Positions 36,544 to 46,161 of a stretch of 64,000 nt of DNA are shown piece by piece. The notes under the pieces are model-generated. The model was given only the letters and a program-made list of their open reading frames with translations. It ran no database searches and was not told where the DNA came from. The stretch comes from Opitutaceae bacterium BACL24 MAG-120322-bin51 (GTDB lineage: Bacteria; Verrucomicrobiota; Verrucomicrobiia; Opitutales; Coraliomargaritaceae). The stretch lies in the NCBI GenBank assembly GCA_905182465.1, contig CAJJBI010000003.1, positions 248,001 through 312,000 on the forward strand, written 5' to 3'. A program made the translations under genes and the position numbers. How positions within the stretch are numbered: the first letter of the stretch is position 1; each line of letters starts with the position of its first letter.

Positions 36544-38319
36544 ATGGAAAACTTTGCTGATCAATGCCTCGACATGGCCCAATCTATATTGGGTCACAAT
36601 TTAGAATCCATCACCGAACAGGGTGCTATTGCTCCTGTCTCCGGCGAAGACAGTCGCTTAGACGAGCCCGGCCACGCCGCCCTCGCCATCGGCGAATACT
36701 ACCGCGCCACCAACGAGTCGACACTAGGCGGATACGATCTAATTGACCTCGCCGCGCGCACTGTGACCGCGCAGGCCTTCGCCCCCGAAGAGATGGAAAA
36801 CGGTCTCGCTTACGCGGCGCTTGGTCTCCTTTCCTTCAGCCCGGCCAAAGATCGCAACCCTGTCTGGGAGCGCCTAATGGATCCTACCCGCGAGCAACTC
36901 GATAAGCTCCTCTTAGAGCGCAGCGATTACGAGAATCATTACCAAGCCTTCAACATCGCTAAGGCTGTCACGCGTTTCAGTCTTGGACTATCCAAGAAAG
37001 ACGAAACCGGCCGCCTCATCGACCGCTTCCTTGAACGTATCGACACTAAGTCTTCTACTGGCTATATCGATGATGCCGCTGGCGAGGAAGCCCGTCTGGG
37101 TGGTGCATTCGACATCTACGGCGTGCACAGTTTCGTATTCATTCGCCAGTCGCTCCAGCTCCATGCTAATTTACACCTGCGCGAGCGTAAGCTTCCCAGC
37201 CTGCGTTCTTATTCAGAGAAATACCTCAAATTAATCCCCGATCTGGCTCGTCAGGATGGTGTCGGCTGGGCTTACGGTCGTTCGCTCGGCGCCTATGGCC
37301 AGATGCATTGCATCAGTCTAGTATTACAAGCGCTTCGCGATGGCTGGGTGCCCTCTGATCAACGTGACCTCTACACTGATACAGTTCGTCGCCTCTTCAT
37401 GAATTTCTTCGTTACTTACCTCGACCAGGAGCACGGCTATCTCGTGATCCGAGACGAGGAGCGTAATACTGTCCCCTACCATACCACGCGAATGGCCAAC
37501 TTTGATGCCGCGCGCTACCTTTGCCAATGGTCGCGTCTCGCTCGGTCAATCGGTGGCAATGCCGCGCCCTCGGCTCCAGTCGCTCCACGCAAAATTGCGC
37601 GCTACGTCAGTTTCGACAAGTCACACCGCAAGGAACAAGGCCTTTTCGTTTACCAAGACCCTGATTCCGGGCTAGCCATTCAGTTGCCACTCGTCGGCTC
37701 TAGTAAGTTAGGCAAAGGCACTTCCGACTACCTCGCCTTCCCTCACTCCCCTGGAGTATTCGACTGGCCAGTCGATCAGTATCTACCCATCATGCAGCCT
37801 GAGCTCACCTTTGGTGACAAGGTTATCGTGCCCTCCTTCTACGGCAAAAATTGCACCACTAGCATGGGCATGCGAAACGCTCTTAACTTCAAATACGATC
37901 AGCCAGAGCTCATTACCAAGGACGAGGAAATTGTGAACGGTCTCGGTTCTTGCAAAGTCGTCTGGTCATTCCTAAAAGGAAAGATTAGCTGTGAGTTCTG
38001 CTTTAGTGTAAAACAACAAGTCACACTCGATAAGATGCGCTACGTCCTCGGCATTGCATCGCCTCACAGTCGCTATCGCGTAGCCACCTCATTCACGCTC
38101 GGCGAAGGCGGCCACCGCACTGAAGTGACCAAAGATGACTTTCAGGCCGAGTGGAAAGAACTCGACGTCGTCACTGAGGATCCGAAGTTCCGCACTTACT
38201 ACGGCAACATGCACTATCTGCAAATCCTCCAACGCGACCGACCCCTCGTCATGCGCCCAGGCACACAATATCGCCTAGCGCTCTCCTTCGAGCCCGACAT
38301 TACCTTTGCGGATGAATAG
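36544..38319 (+). CDS. unknown protein, possible (alpha/alpha)-toroid carbohydrate-active enzyme
   Basis: 591 residues with no signal peptide. The first 350 residues are helical with repeated aromatic/acidic motifs (ALAIGEYYRATNES, DGVGWAYGRSLGAYGQMHC, DAARYLCQWSRLARSI). The rest looks like beta-sandwich (HSPGVFDWPVDQYLP, MRYVLGIASPHSRYRVATSF). A helical toroid followed by a beta-sandwich is the architecture of heparinase II/III-type lyases and several glycoside hydrolase families; the DGxxWAYGRS string recalls the DUF2264 type. I do not recognise the exact family and do not assign a substrate. It precedes hisF by 81 bases. Confidence 0.65.
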   Translation: MENFADQCLDMAQSILGHNLESITEQGAIAPVSGEDSRLDEPGHAALAIGEYYRATNESTLGGYDLIDLAARTVTAQAFAPEEMENGLAYAALGLLSFSPAKDRNPVWERLMDPTREQLDKLLLERSDYENHYQAFNIAKAVTRFSLGLSKKDETGRLIDRFLERIDTKSSTGYIDDAAGEEARLGGAFDIYGVHSFVFIRQSLQLHANLHLRERKLPSLRSYSEKYLKLIPDLARQDGVGWAYGRSLGAYGQMHCISLVLQALRDGWVPSDQRDLYTDTVRRLFMNFFVTYLDQEHGYLVIRDEERNTVPYHTTRMANFDAARYLCQWSRLARSIGGNAAPSAPVAPRKIARYVSFDKSHRKEQGLFVYQDPDSGLAIQLPLVGSSKLGKGTSDYLAFPHSPGVFDWPVDQYLPIMQPELTFGDKVIVPSFYGKNCTTSMGMRNALNFKYDQPELITKDEEIVNGLGSCKVVWSFLKGKISCEFCFSVKQQVTLDKMRYVLGIASPHSRYRVATSFTLGEGGHRTEVTKDDFQAEWKELDVVTEDPKFRTYYGNMHYLQILQRDRPLVMRPGTQYRLALSFEPDITFADE

Positions 38320-38344
38320 GGTTCCATTGAGAAAGAATTAAATT

Positions 38345-38367
38345 AAGGAATCAAAACCAGATTCCTT
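38345..38367 (+). terminator. hairpin between the 591-residue gene and hisF
   Basis: AAGGAATC (38345-38352) and GATTCCTT (38360-38367) form an 8-bp stem with a 7-base loop, nested in a longer imperfect pairing GAATTAAA/TTTAATTC. The following tract CTTCTC is only partly U-rich, so it may be a weak terminator or processing site. Confidence 0.4.
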
Positions 38368-38400
38368 CTTCTCAATCTCTAATTTTTAATTCCTAGTAAA

Positions 38401-39165
38401 GTGTTATCCGTCCGCATCATCCCTTGCCTCGACGTCCATGAAGGGCGTGTGGTCAAGGGCGTGAACTTCGTAAACCTGATTGATGCGGGAGATCCCGTCG
38501 AACAAGCCAAGGCCTACGAGCAACAGGGTGCCGATGAACTCGTTTTCCTCGACATCACCGCCTCCAGCGACGAACGCAATACCATGATAGATGTTGTCGA
38601 ACGCACCGCCTCTGAGTGTTTTATGCCACTCACAGTCGGAGGCGGACTGCGAAGCGTGGAAAACATCCGTGACATGCTCAACGCCGGAGCCGACAAAGTC
38701 AGCCTCAACACTGCCGCAATCCTCAATCCCGACCTAATCAAGGAGTCTGCTTCCCGCTTTGGGAACCAGTGTATCGTTGTCGCGATCGACGCCAAACGCG
38801 TGCCCGAACAGGATGGCAAATGGAAGGTTTACACACACGGCGGCCGAAAAGAAACCGAACTCGATGCCGTGGAATGGGCAAAAAAAGTCGTCTCCCTCGG
38901 AGCAGGTGAAATACTCCTTACCAGCATGGATTGCGACGGCACTAAGGCTGGTTTCGACAATGCACTCAACCGAGCTGTCAGTGAAGCCGTCGAAGTCCCT
39001 GTCATCGCTTCCGGCGGTGCTGGTACACTTGATCACCTAGCCAAGGCCATAAGCGATGGTAAAACTAGCGCCGTGCTAGCCGCCTCGATTTTCCACTTCG
39101 GCACCTTTACAATAAAACAAGCCAAAGAACATCTGAAATCCAAAGGTTTACCCGTCAGGCTGTAG
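38401..39165 (+). CDS. hisF: imidazole glycerol phosphate synthase cyclase subunit
   Basis: 254 residues with a GTG start at 38401. TIM-barrel halves are visible as paired motifs: [18 protein letters not shown] with [22 protein letters not shown], and [13 protein letters not shown] with [13 protein letters not shown]. The catalytic Asp residues lie in CLDV and [11 protein letters not shown]. With HisH it converts PRFAR and ammonia to IGP and AICAR in histidine synthesis. No other his gene is nearby. Expected length is about 250. Confidence 0.96.
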   Translation: MLSVRIIPCLDVHEGRVVKGVNFVNLIDAGDPVEQAKAYEQQGADELVFLDITASSDERNTMIDVVERTASECFMPLTVGGGLRSVENIRDMLNAGADKVSLNTAAILNPDLIKESASRFGNQCIVVAIDAKRVPEQDGKWKVYTHGGRKETELDAVEWAKKVVSLGAGEILLTSMDCDGTKAGFDNALNRAVSEAVEVPVIASGGAGTLDHLAKAISDGKTSAVLAASIFHFGTFTIKQAKEHLKSKGLPVRL

Positions 39166-39221
39166 CTCCCATACGAAGCTTGTTTAGAATACAAGCCGTC
39201 GATGCTCTGAATACGTAATGA

Positions 39222-39690
39222 CTACCCTGCTCTGAGTTCCTTGAGTAAATGGCGACAACCGTCTTCAATCAGATCCATGACGTGGTCGAAACCGCGCTCA
39301 CCACCGTAATACGGATCGGGCACTTCAGTCTCGTCGTGCTCAGTGCAATAATCGCAGAAGAGTTTAATCTTGTCTGAATATTGCCCCTTGTGATCCAGAC
39401 TGCGCGCACCAGAGAGAGTTATCTTGATCCATCGCGAGGATCAGATCGTAGTGATCTAGATCCGCGCTCTCTAATTGTTGCGAACTGCCGATTACAGGGA
39501 TACCTCGCTCACGCATTACCTCTTGCATACGTCTATCCGGTGGGGCGCCATGGTGGAAACCAATTGTTCCAGCTGACTCAATTTCAAATTGGTCGCTTAG
39601 TCCCGCCTCATCGACCAAATGTTGTAAGACACAATGGCCCGCAGGAGAACGACAAATATTGCCCATACAGAGGAAGAGGATACGGTGCAT
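39222..39690 (-). CDS. low-molecular-weight protein-tyrosine phosphatase, frameshifted
   Basis: The N-terminus from 39690 has the CX5R P-loop in [11 protein letters not shown] (Cys8, Arg14). In the frame as sequenced the protein degenerates after LILAMDQDN and stops at 39364. In the neighbouring frame the coding continues through [18 protein letters not shown] to DPYYGG, which carries the general-acid Asp, and ends [10 protein letters not shown] at 39222. An indel in the AGAGAGAG tract at 39411-39418 joins both into a normal protein of about 155 residues. LMW-PTPs dephosphorylate tyrosine on proteins, often within exopolysaccharide control. No capsule gene adjoins it. Confidence 0.85.
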
Positions 39691-39789
39691 TGTAGGAGTT
39701 ATTGCTTGGATATTTATAGTTTTTAAGTGAAAAAATAGCGCTTAAGAAATAGGACAAGTGTTCAACGCTCAGCTTCCAGCAAACAACTA

Positions 39790-40779
39790 TTAACTGACAA
39801 GCCCATATTGTGCGATGTGTGCATGCGCGACACGTTCAAGGTCTTCGATCTGGTTGACCTGACCGAGCGAACCGCGAATTTTACGCGAACCCTCCATCCC
39901 CTTAGTTAGAGCAATAAATTTTGGACGCATCCAGCGGAGGTCGCCATGTTTTTTCTCACGAAAAGGCCGTGCCATAATTCTGCGCGTATATTCGATAATA
40001 GTCTCCCAGCGCTCGGCGATGTTTGGTGGTTCAGGCACTTCGCCGTATTTGAGATAGTGCTTAATATCACGAAAAATCCACGGGTAACCTAAAGCGGCGC
40101 GACCGATCATCAAACCTGCGCAATTAGTCTGCTCTTGTATACGGATCACATCTGCTGCGCATGCGATATTGCCGTTACCGATCACGGGGATCGTTAACTC
40201 ATTGGCCACCTCAGCTATGATAGGCCAGTTAGCGTCGCCACGGTAACCCTGTTCTTTCGTGCGACCATGGATAGCCAATGCTTGCGCCCCTTCACTTTCC
40301 GCAATGTGACCAACTTCTTTCGCCACAATGTTGTCATCGTCCCAACCCGTGCGAATCTTTACCGTGACAGGTGTTTGGGGCACGGCCTTGACCACGGCTG
40401 ATGTAACTTGGCCGAGTCTCTCTGGGTTTCGTAGCATCGATGATCCAGCGTCCATACAAATTACGCGGTCAGCGGGGCAACCGAAGTTGATGTCAATGAA
40501 GTCTGGTCGTAAGCGATCCGTTAACATCCGCGCGGCATTCGCCATCGACTCTGGATTGGAGCCGAAGATTTGCACCCCCATCGGGCGCTGCGCCTCGGTG
40601 AAGTCGACCGTCTCCCAGAGTTTAGGATCATCACGCGTTAGTGCATCTGCTTGAACAAACTCAGTCACCATGACATCCGCGCCCTGTTCTTTGCAGAACT
40701 CGCGGAAAACGATATCCGTGAAGCGCGCCATCGGTGCTAGATAGAGGGGAAATTTCCCGTTTTGAAACCAAGGTAGCAT
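39790..40779 (-). CDS. dus: tRNA-dihydrouridine synthase
   Basis: 329 residues. FMN TIM-barrel with [10 protein letters not shown] at the N-terminus, [11 protein letters not shown] (catalytic Cys), [19 protein letters not shown] and PVIGNGNI. It reduces uridine to dihydrouridine in tRNA; the closest class by pattern is DusB/DusA, not resolved here. It is preceded four bases upstream by a small gene at 40784 on the same strand, so the two are co-transcribed. Confidence 0.94.
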   Translation of the reverse strand: MLPWFQNGKFPLYLAPMARFTDIVFREFCKEQGADVMVTEFVQADALTRDDPKLWETVDFTEAQRPMGVQIFGSNPESMANAARMLTDRLRPDFIDINFGCPADRVICMDAGSSMLRNPERLGQVTSAVVKAVPQTPVTVKIRTGWDDDNIVAKEVGHIAESEGAQALAIHGRTKEQGYRGDANWPIIAEVANELTIPVIGNGNIACAADVIRIQEQTNCAGLMIGRAALGYPWIFRDIKHYLKYGEVPEPPNIAERWETIIEYTRRIMARPFREKKHGDLRWMRPKFIALTKGMEGSRKIRGSLGQVNQIEDLERVAHAHIAQYGLVS

Positions 40780-40783
40780 CGTC

Positions 40784-41017
40784 TTAAATCTTATATGTTA
40801 GGACTAATGCCTTGGCTTTACGCCTCACGCTAGCAGGCGCGACCCTACTCGCGGCGATCTTATCTAGAGCTTGGATGATAGCCTTAGATGGCAAAAGGTC
40901 GAGGATGAAGCTTTCCTCTAGAATCTCACCAAGGCGGCTAAGCGCATTTTCGCGGCTCTTCAATTCAGTATCTTCTGAACGGATTTGGTTGATTAAGTCT
41001 TTTTCCTCGGACGTCAT
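40784..41017 (-). CDS. small helical protein upstream of dus
   Basis: 77 residues from ATG 41017, hydrophilic and helical ([47 protein letters not shown]), ending in a basic stretch. There is no signal peptide or cysteine. Its stop lies four bases before the dus start, indicating co-transcription and perhaps an RNA-related role. Family not recognised. Confidence 0.6.
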   Translation of the reverse strand: MTSEEKDLINQIRSEDTELKSRENALSRLGEILEESFILDLLPSKAIIQALDKIAASRVAPASVRRKAKALVLTYKI

Positions 41018-41043
41018 ATCAAAAGATAGAAACCCCCTCCGAT

Positions 41044-42182
41044 ATGCTTGTAAGTAAAAAAATACGCACCTTTGCCACCTTCTTGGCTATGCTATGCATT
41101 CATGCGCTAGCAGCGGCTAATGCTGATGTGCCGCAAGCGCGCGAACTCGACTATGCCAAAAACTTTACGATCGAAGAATATGCGGACTATAAGCTGTTAA
41201 CCGTCAGTAACGCCTACCGGAATGCAACAAATGTATATCGCTACGCTCTAATACCGCATAGCGCTACATTACCTAATGGTTACCCCGAGATGTGATCGTC
41301 ATTCGCACGCCGGTGCAGCGAGTAGTCATAATGGAAACAGTCTATGCCGGCTACCTCGATGCCCTCGGCCAGCTCGATCAGATCTGTGGTGCAGCAAGCG
41401 CAAGTTACATTAACCACCCAAAAGTTATCCAGGGCGTCGAATCGGGCGACATACAAAGCATCCAATCGGGGCAAAAGCTAAACATCGAGCGACTCCTTCT
41501 GCTTCAACCAGATTTAATACTCACCACCAGCCTCGGCGAGGGGCAGATAGATGTCTCCCCACAACTGCAACGTGCTGGCCTGCCCGTCGTCTTGACTGCG
41601 GACTACATGGAGCACCATCCACTCGCTCGTACTGAGTGGCTAAAATTCCTTGCAGCGTTCTTCGAGAGCGAGGATCGCAGTAACGAGATCTTCAACACGA
41701 TCAAAGCTCAGTATACTAGCCTAGTAGACAAAACCAAAGGCATCGACGAGCGACCCAGTGTATTCTGCGGGGCTCCCTACTCTGGTTCATGGCACGTGCC
41801 GGGGGGCGATAGCTTTATTGCTCGAGCGATCCACGATGCGGGTGCTCACTACCTCTGGGCAGATGATCGCAGCCGAGGCAGCCTCCCGCTTGATACCGAG
41901 CGCGTCTTCCTCAAAGCCGCAGAGGCCGACTACTGGATTCACCCCAGCCACTACCGCAGTCTCAGTGAGCTCTTCAATGCCGACCCGCGCTTCGCTAAAT
42001 TTCGTGCCACGCAGATCAGCCAAGTATTTAACAACACCCGCCAAGTTAGCAAAAACGGCGGCAATAACATCTGGGAGCGCGGCATCGTCCACCCCGAAGA
42101 AGTCTTAGCCGACCTCATTAAAATTCTTCATCCCGACCTGCTGCCTGAACATGAGCTCATCTACTACGAGAATTTGCAATAA
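41044..42182 (+). CDS. ABC transporter periplasmic binding protein (iron-siderophore/corrinoid type), frameshifted
   Basis: The 5' frame from 41044 has a Sec signal peptide and a mature N-terminus ARELDYAKNFTIEEYADY, then stops at 41295. The next frame continues PRDVIVIRTPVQRVVIMETV and ends at 42182. One missing C in the C-run at 41283-41286 reconnects them into about 379 residues. The family is the BtuF/FepB-like class III binding protein (LDALGQLDQICG, LLLLQPDLILTTS, PGGDSFIARAIHDAGAHYLWAD). It would capture a chelated metal or corrinoid in the periplasm and give it to the permease and ATPase encoded next. Confidence 0.85.
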
Positions 42183-42245
42183 ATGTGAGTTTTCATTGGC
42201 CAACTAGCACCTCGGCATCAGATTGTAAACTTTCCGCCAACTATC

Positions 42246-43298
42246 GTGACACAGATAAAAACAGCGACTTCCCAGAGGCTTGGGGGCTTTGCCCTTATTG
42301 CGGTGGCGACCTTTGCCATGTTCCTACTGAGCATCTGCTTGGGTAGTGTGAACTTCTCGCTGAGCGAGGTGCTGCAGACTCTGCTCGGCCATGGCGATGC
42401 CAATGCAGTGCACCGTCAAATCATCCTCGATTTTCGTCTGCCACAGGTGCTCACCGCGTTGCTCTCTGGGGCGGCTCTCGGCACGGCCGGACTGCTGATG
42501 CAGACGGTCTTTCGAAATCCTTTGGCTGACCCCTTTGTCCTAGGAGTCAACTCAGGCGCAAGCTTAGGGGTGGCCATCGTACTACTCGCACTAGGTCCAA
42601 TTGGCTTGAGCTTAACCGACGGCCTCGCTGGCTCGGGGCAGATGCTCTTGATCCTCGCCTCAAGTGGCGGCGCGGCGGTAACGCTCTTTATCGTGCTACT
42701 ACTTTCACGCAGGGTGGACATCATGTCTGTACTGATCATTGGCCTTATGATTAGCTACACGATCGGGGCCCTAGTCAGCATACTCATGTTTTTCAGTATG
42801 GCGGAGCGCTTGCAGTCCTTCATTAATTGGTCTTTTGGCGACTATGGTAATGTAAGCTGGTCGCAGATGCGCTACTTCGCACCCGCGATTCTAGGTGGGA
42901 TTGCCCTCAGCTCTTTATTTATGAAGCCGCTCGACGCACTACTATTGGGCGATCGCTACGCAGAGAGCGTGGGTACGCGGACGAAACAAGTGCGCTTCTT
43001 TGTACTACTCGGCGCATCCCTACTGGCAGGTACGGTAACGGGCTTCTGTGGACCGATCGGTTTTCTCGGTATCGCTGCGCCGCACCTCAGCCGCTATCTA
43101 TTCCAGACCAATAATCACAAAGTGCTGATCCCTGCTTCCATTCTAGTCGGCGCCTTTCTCTCAGTCTCGGCCGATTTTGTAGCACGTGGTCCAGGCCTCG
43201 ATGTGGTCTTGCCTCTGAATGCAATCACGGCGCTCATCGGTGCACCCGTGATCATAGCGGCGCTGGTCAAACAAGGTAAAATGAAGCGACTTTTCTAA
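42246..43298 (+). CDS. FecCD/BtuC-family ABC permease
   Basis: 350 residues from GTG 42246, with about ten membrane helices. Family motifs: [67 protein letters not shown] (coupling region) and PHLSRYLF. This is the inner-membrane channel of the siderophore/heme/cobalamin importer class. It lies 63 bases after the binding protein and 1 base before the ATPase gene, so all three form one operon. Confidence 0.93.
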   Translation: MTQIKTATSQRLGGFALIAVATFAMFLLSICLGSVNFSLSEVLQTLLGHGDANAVHRQIILDFRLPQVLTALLSGAALGTAGLLMQTVFRNPLADPFVLGVNSGASLGVAIVLLALGPIGLSLTDGLAGSGQMLLILASSGGAAVTLFIVLLLSRRVDIMSVLIIGLMISYTIGALVSILMFFSMAERLQSFINWSFGDYGNVSWSQMRYFAPAILGGIALSSLFMKPLDALLLGDRYAESVGTRTKQVRFFVLLGASLLAGTVTGFCGPIGFLGIAAPHLSRYLFQTNNHKVLIPASILVGAFLSVSADFVARGPGLDVVLPLNAITALIGAPVIIAALVKQGKMKRLF

Positions 43299-43299
43299 G

Positions 43300-44313
43300 A
43301 TGGGGGCACAAGTAAAACTCACAGCAAAGCAGCTAAGTATCGGCTATCAACATAGTGCGGGAGAGACGATAGTGGCTAGCGGGCTCGACTGCTCGCTACG
43401 TGGTGGTGAGTTCGTCTGCTTGCTGGGCCCCAATGGAGCCGGTAAATCGACCTTAATCCGCACGCTGGCGGGAATGCAGAAACCATTGGCGGGAGAGCTA
43501 CGACTCTCAGGTAAAGCAATGAGCGACATCGCACCGCGTGAACGCGCACGAGCGGTCAGTGTGGTGCTGACAGAAGCGATGCCCTCAGGCATGATGGACG
43601 CTTACTCTCTAGTCTCTCTCGGACGACACCCCTACTCTGGCTGGTTTGGAGGGCTGACCGCGCAAGATCGTGAGCGCATCGAATGGTCTATCGACGCCGT
43701 TGGTGCCAAACCTCTAGCCAATCGCCAAGTGTCCGAACTGAGTGACGGCGAACGACAAAAAATATCGATCGCTCGCGCGCTGGCGCAGGAAGCAAAACTG
43801 ATGCTGCTCGACGAGCCGACCGCCTTCCTTGACCTGCCGCGTCGCGTTGAATTGATGTCTATCCTGCGTGATCTGGCGCATCGCGAGAATCTAGCACTAC
43901 TACTTTCAACTCACGATCTAGATCTGGCGCTACGCTTTGCGGACCGGCTCTGGTTGATGACACCGGGAGGTGACTTGTTGCAAGGTGCCCCCGAAGCACT
44001 GGCACTGAACGGACAATTTGCGGAAGTTTTTGCCAGTGAGAATTTAGACTGGGATGCAAGCTCAGGCAGCTTTCGTGCTCACCCGGTAGCGTGCTTAAAG
44101 GTGAGATTAGAAGGCCAAGGCATAGCGCGAGTGTGGACACAGCGCGCATTGGAGCGACTAGGCTTTGGAATTTCAGAGGATGATGGAGAGGCAGCCTTTT
44201 CTCTTAAAGTTCATAAGGATGCGTGGGAGGTCGAACGATTCGGCCTCATTCAAAATTTTGAAGATATTGAATCCTTGATCGAGTGGATACGCTCAGTTGA
44301 TTGGCGGATTTAA
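43300..44313 (+). CDS. ABC transporter ATPase of FecE/BtuD type with C-terminal extension
   Basis: 337 residues. Walker [10 protein letters not shown], signature [16 protein letters not shown], Walker [13 protein letters not shown] and the His switch STHD are all present. The domain ends near residue 255; the remaining 80 residues ([24 protein letters not shown] and so on) form an extra alpha/beta domain seen in some FecE-like ATPases but absent from E. coli BtuD/FecE. It drives import through the permease encoded immediately upstream. It ends the plus-strand operon. Confidence 0.93.
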   Translation: MGAQVKLTAKQLSIGYQHSAGETIVASGLDCSLRGGEFVCLLGPNGAGKSTLIRTLAGMQKPLAGELRLSGKAMSDIAPRERARAVSVVLTEAMPSGMMDAYSLVSLGRHPYSGWFGGLTAQDRERIEWSIDAVGAKPLANRQVSELSDGERQKISIARALAQEAKLMLLDEPTAFLDLPRRVELMSILRDLAHRENLALLLSTHDLDLALRFADRLWLMTPGGDLLQGAPEALALNGQFAEVFASENLDWDASSGSFRAHPVACLKVRLEGQGIARVWTQRALERLGFGISEDDGEAAFSLKVHKDAWEVERFGLIQNFEDIESLIEWIRSVDWRI

Positions 44314-44417
44314 AATAGTGTCGGATACAATGCCCTTAGGGCGCACGCCACGTTAAAGAGCTACGAACGAAAGTAAGGGTGAGCAGACTCGCTCTTCTCG
44401 CTGAGAACTCACAGTCC

Positions 44418-46160
44418 CTATTCAGCTTGCAAATTTAAGCGCCAAAACCGTGACGACTGAGAGTCCAGCGGTAAACGTAGTCGCATTTCATAACACGTTC
44501 CGTTCACTTCTGAAACTGGAACAACTTCTAGCATTTCCGGCACCCACTCAGTCCAGCCATTGACGTCCGATAAGTCGCTAATGCTTTCAACCGCTAAATC
44601 TATCTGTGCACGACGGTCGACGCGAATCGTCCACACGAATGCATCTTCTACAGCCACGAGTGGGTAGCACACATAATCATCCGCACGCTTAGGATCCGTG
44701 CCCGCCAGATACTCTTCCAGATCTGTCTGCCCATCCAGATCACTGTCGTGCGACGCAGAGCCACTGATTCCATTGAGCGACTGCCAGCTAGCAAAACTAA
44801 GCGGCGCATCCTCCGAATTGACTGCTACAATCGAGAAATCGACTAGGACTTCATCCGCAGGAGCATAAGTGATGCCCGACTGAATGCCGCCGTCTTGAAC
44901 GGCTCGAAGCGTCACTTCTCCCGCAAAGGGGCCACTGGCAAACAAGTGAGACAATTCACCCAAAAGCGCATCCTCGGGACCTTCTTCGACGAACAAGCTG
45001 ACTGGCAGACCACTACTGGACACAGCCGTGAATGCGACGCCCGTAGCTGCGACTAACTGATTTGATGGTGGCACAATAAAAATGTGCTGAAGCTCGTCCG
45101 CGACGTAAAAGTTTTGAACGACAGGCACTGCTGCCGAATAGCTCTCGTCCCCCGACTGAATCGCCTGCACCGAAACTAAACCCAAGCCAGTAAAATTAAG
45201 TTCTGCCCCGTCAAGAAGCGCCGGGCCACTCACCACCTCAAAAGTCACTGCGAACCCGCTGCTCGCTGTGGCCTCTAGGTCAACCGCAACATCGGCGAAC
45301 CGCTGGTTTCCAATTGGCGAAAAATCAATCGTCTGTGATACCCCCGACGTATCTAGTTGGTGGATCACACCGACCCCATCCAAGTCGAAACCACCACTGC
45401 CCGTTGTCGGATACGGATCATAGATAACCAAGCCCTGGTCTGCACCAAGACGCAGAGCGGAATACTGACTGCCATCGCCGACGACATCGATCAGGCGGAT
45501 GTAACGAATGTTGTCAAAATCGACTTCATCAAAATTCGCCAACAAATCGACGCTATAGGAGGAAGGAAACAAACTCGAATCCAGCAAGCTGGCCGCATGT
45601 GCCGCCCGAATCTCGGCAAGGTCAAATGATGTGCCATAGCCCGCGCGATATTTACCAGCAAAACCATGTACTTTATTGGCATCGACCGTGCCAAAGCCGC
45701 CCACGGGACTCGGGGTCTGGGAGAAGTTAGGGAAGCGCACAAAATGAATACCATCCGAAGAAACCTCTACCCAAGCCAATTCTAAAAACTGATCACTAAA
45801 ACTATTCTCAAACACCGCAAAATCAGCCCCTATACCATCGATAATTGGCTGCTGAAACTCTAGTGTAATTTGTCCTCCACGCCCAAGGCATACGATATTG
45901 GATGATGTACCTTCTGCCGCTCCAAGCCCCTTAGTGGTATCCTGCCAGACAGCGTCGACATTCGTCCCCGCAGAGTAGCTGGCTACCCTCGTCGCCCACG
46001 CTACGATGGCCACATCATCTTTCGCAATCGCGGTTGTAGTGGCAGTTCCCACCACATCTGCATAGGGATAAGAGGGTGGAAAATTGAAACTCGGTTCCTC
46101 GGCAAAGACACACTGAGCGGCAGTGAAAGCGACAAGGACGAATAGAAAAAAAGATTTCAT
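44418..46160 (-). CDS. secreted cell-surface protein of the uptake locus
   Basis: About 580 residues from ATG 46160, one base after the stop of the TonB receptor gene. A Sec signal peptide precedes an N-terminal domain of the kind found beside BtuB-like receptors ([45 protein letters not shown]). Ig-like or cadherin-like repeats follow, then a calcium-type loop [19 protein letters not shown], and a C-terminal domain ending SRFWRLNLQ that is common in Verrucomicrobiota secreted proteins. It has no lipobox. It is likely exposed on the surface to bind the substrate of the receptor, by analogy with BtuG/BtuH; that role is inference. Confidence 0.75.
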   Translation of the reverse strand: MKSFFLFVLVAFTAAQCVFAEEPSFNFPPSYPYADVVGTATTTAIAKDDVAIVAWATRVASYSAGTNVDAVWQDTTKGLGAAEGTSSNIVCLGRGGQITLEFQQPIIDGIGADFAVFENSFSDQFLELAWVEVSSDGIHFVRFPNFSQTPSPVGGFGTVDANKVHGFAGKYRAGYGTSFDLAEIRAAHAASLLDSSLFPSSYSVDLLANFDEVDFDNIRYIRLIDVVGDGSQYSALRLGADQGLVIYDPYPTTGSGGFDLDGVGVIHQLDTSGVSQTIDFSPIGNQRFADVAVDLEATASSGFAVTFEVVSGPALLDGAELNFTGLGLVSVQAIQSGDESYSAAVPVVQNFYVADELQHIFIVPPSNQLVAATGVAFTAVSSSGLPVSLFVEEGPEDALLGELSHLFASGPFAGEVTLRAVQDGGIQSGITYAPADEVLVDFSIVAVNSEDAPLSFASWQSLNGISGSASHDSDLDGQTDLEEYLAGTDPKRADDYVCYPLVAVEDAFVWTIRVDRRAQIDLAVESISDLSDVNGWTEWVPEMLEVVPVSEVNGTCYEMRLRLPLDSQSSRFWRLNLQAE

Positions 46161-46161
46161 A

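Noticed and set aside
36388-36597. minus-strand 69-codon frame in the gap before the 591-residue gene
   Set aside because: It overlaps the start of the downstream gene and has no recognisable motif or start context.
41018-41043. possible cobalamin riboswitch before the binding-protein gene
   Set aside because: The gap between the divergent genes is only 26 bases, too short for an aptamer. No B12 box was found before the minus-strand uptake operon either.
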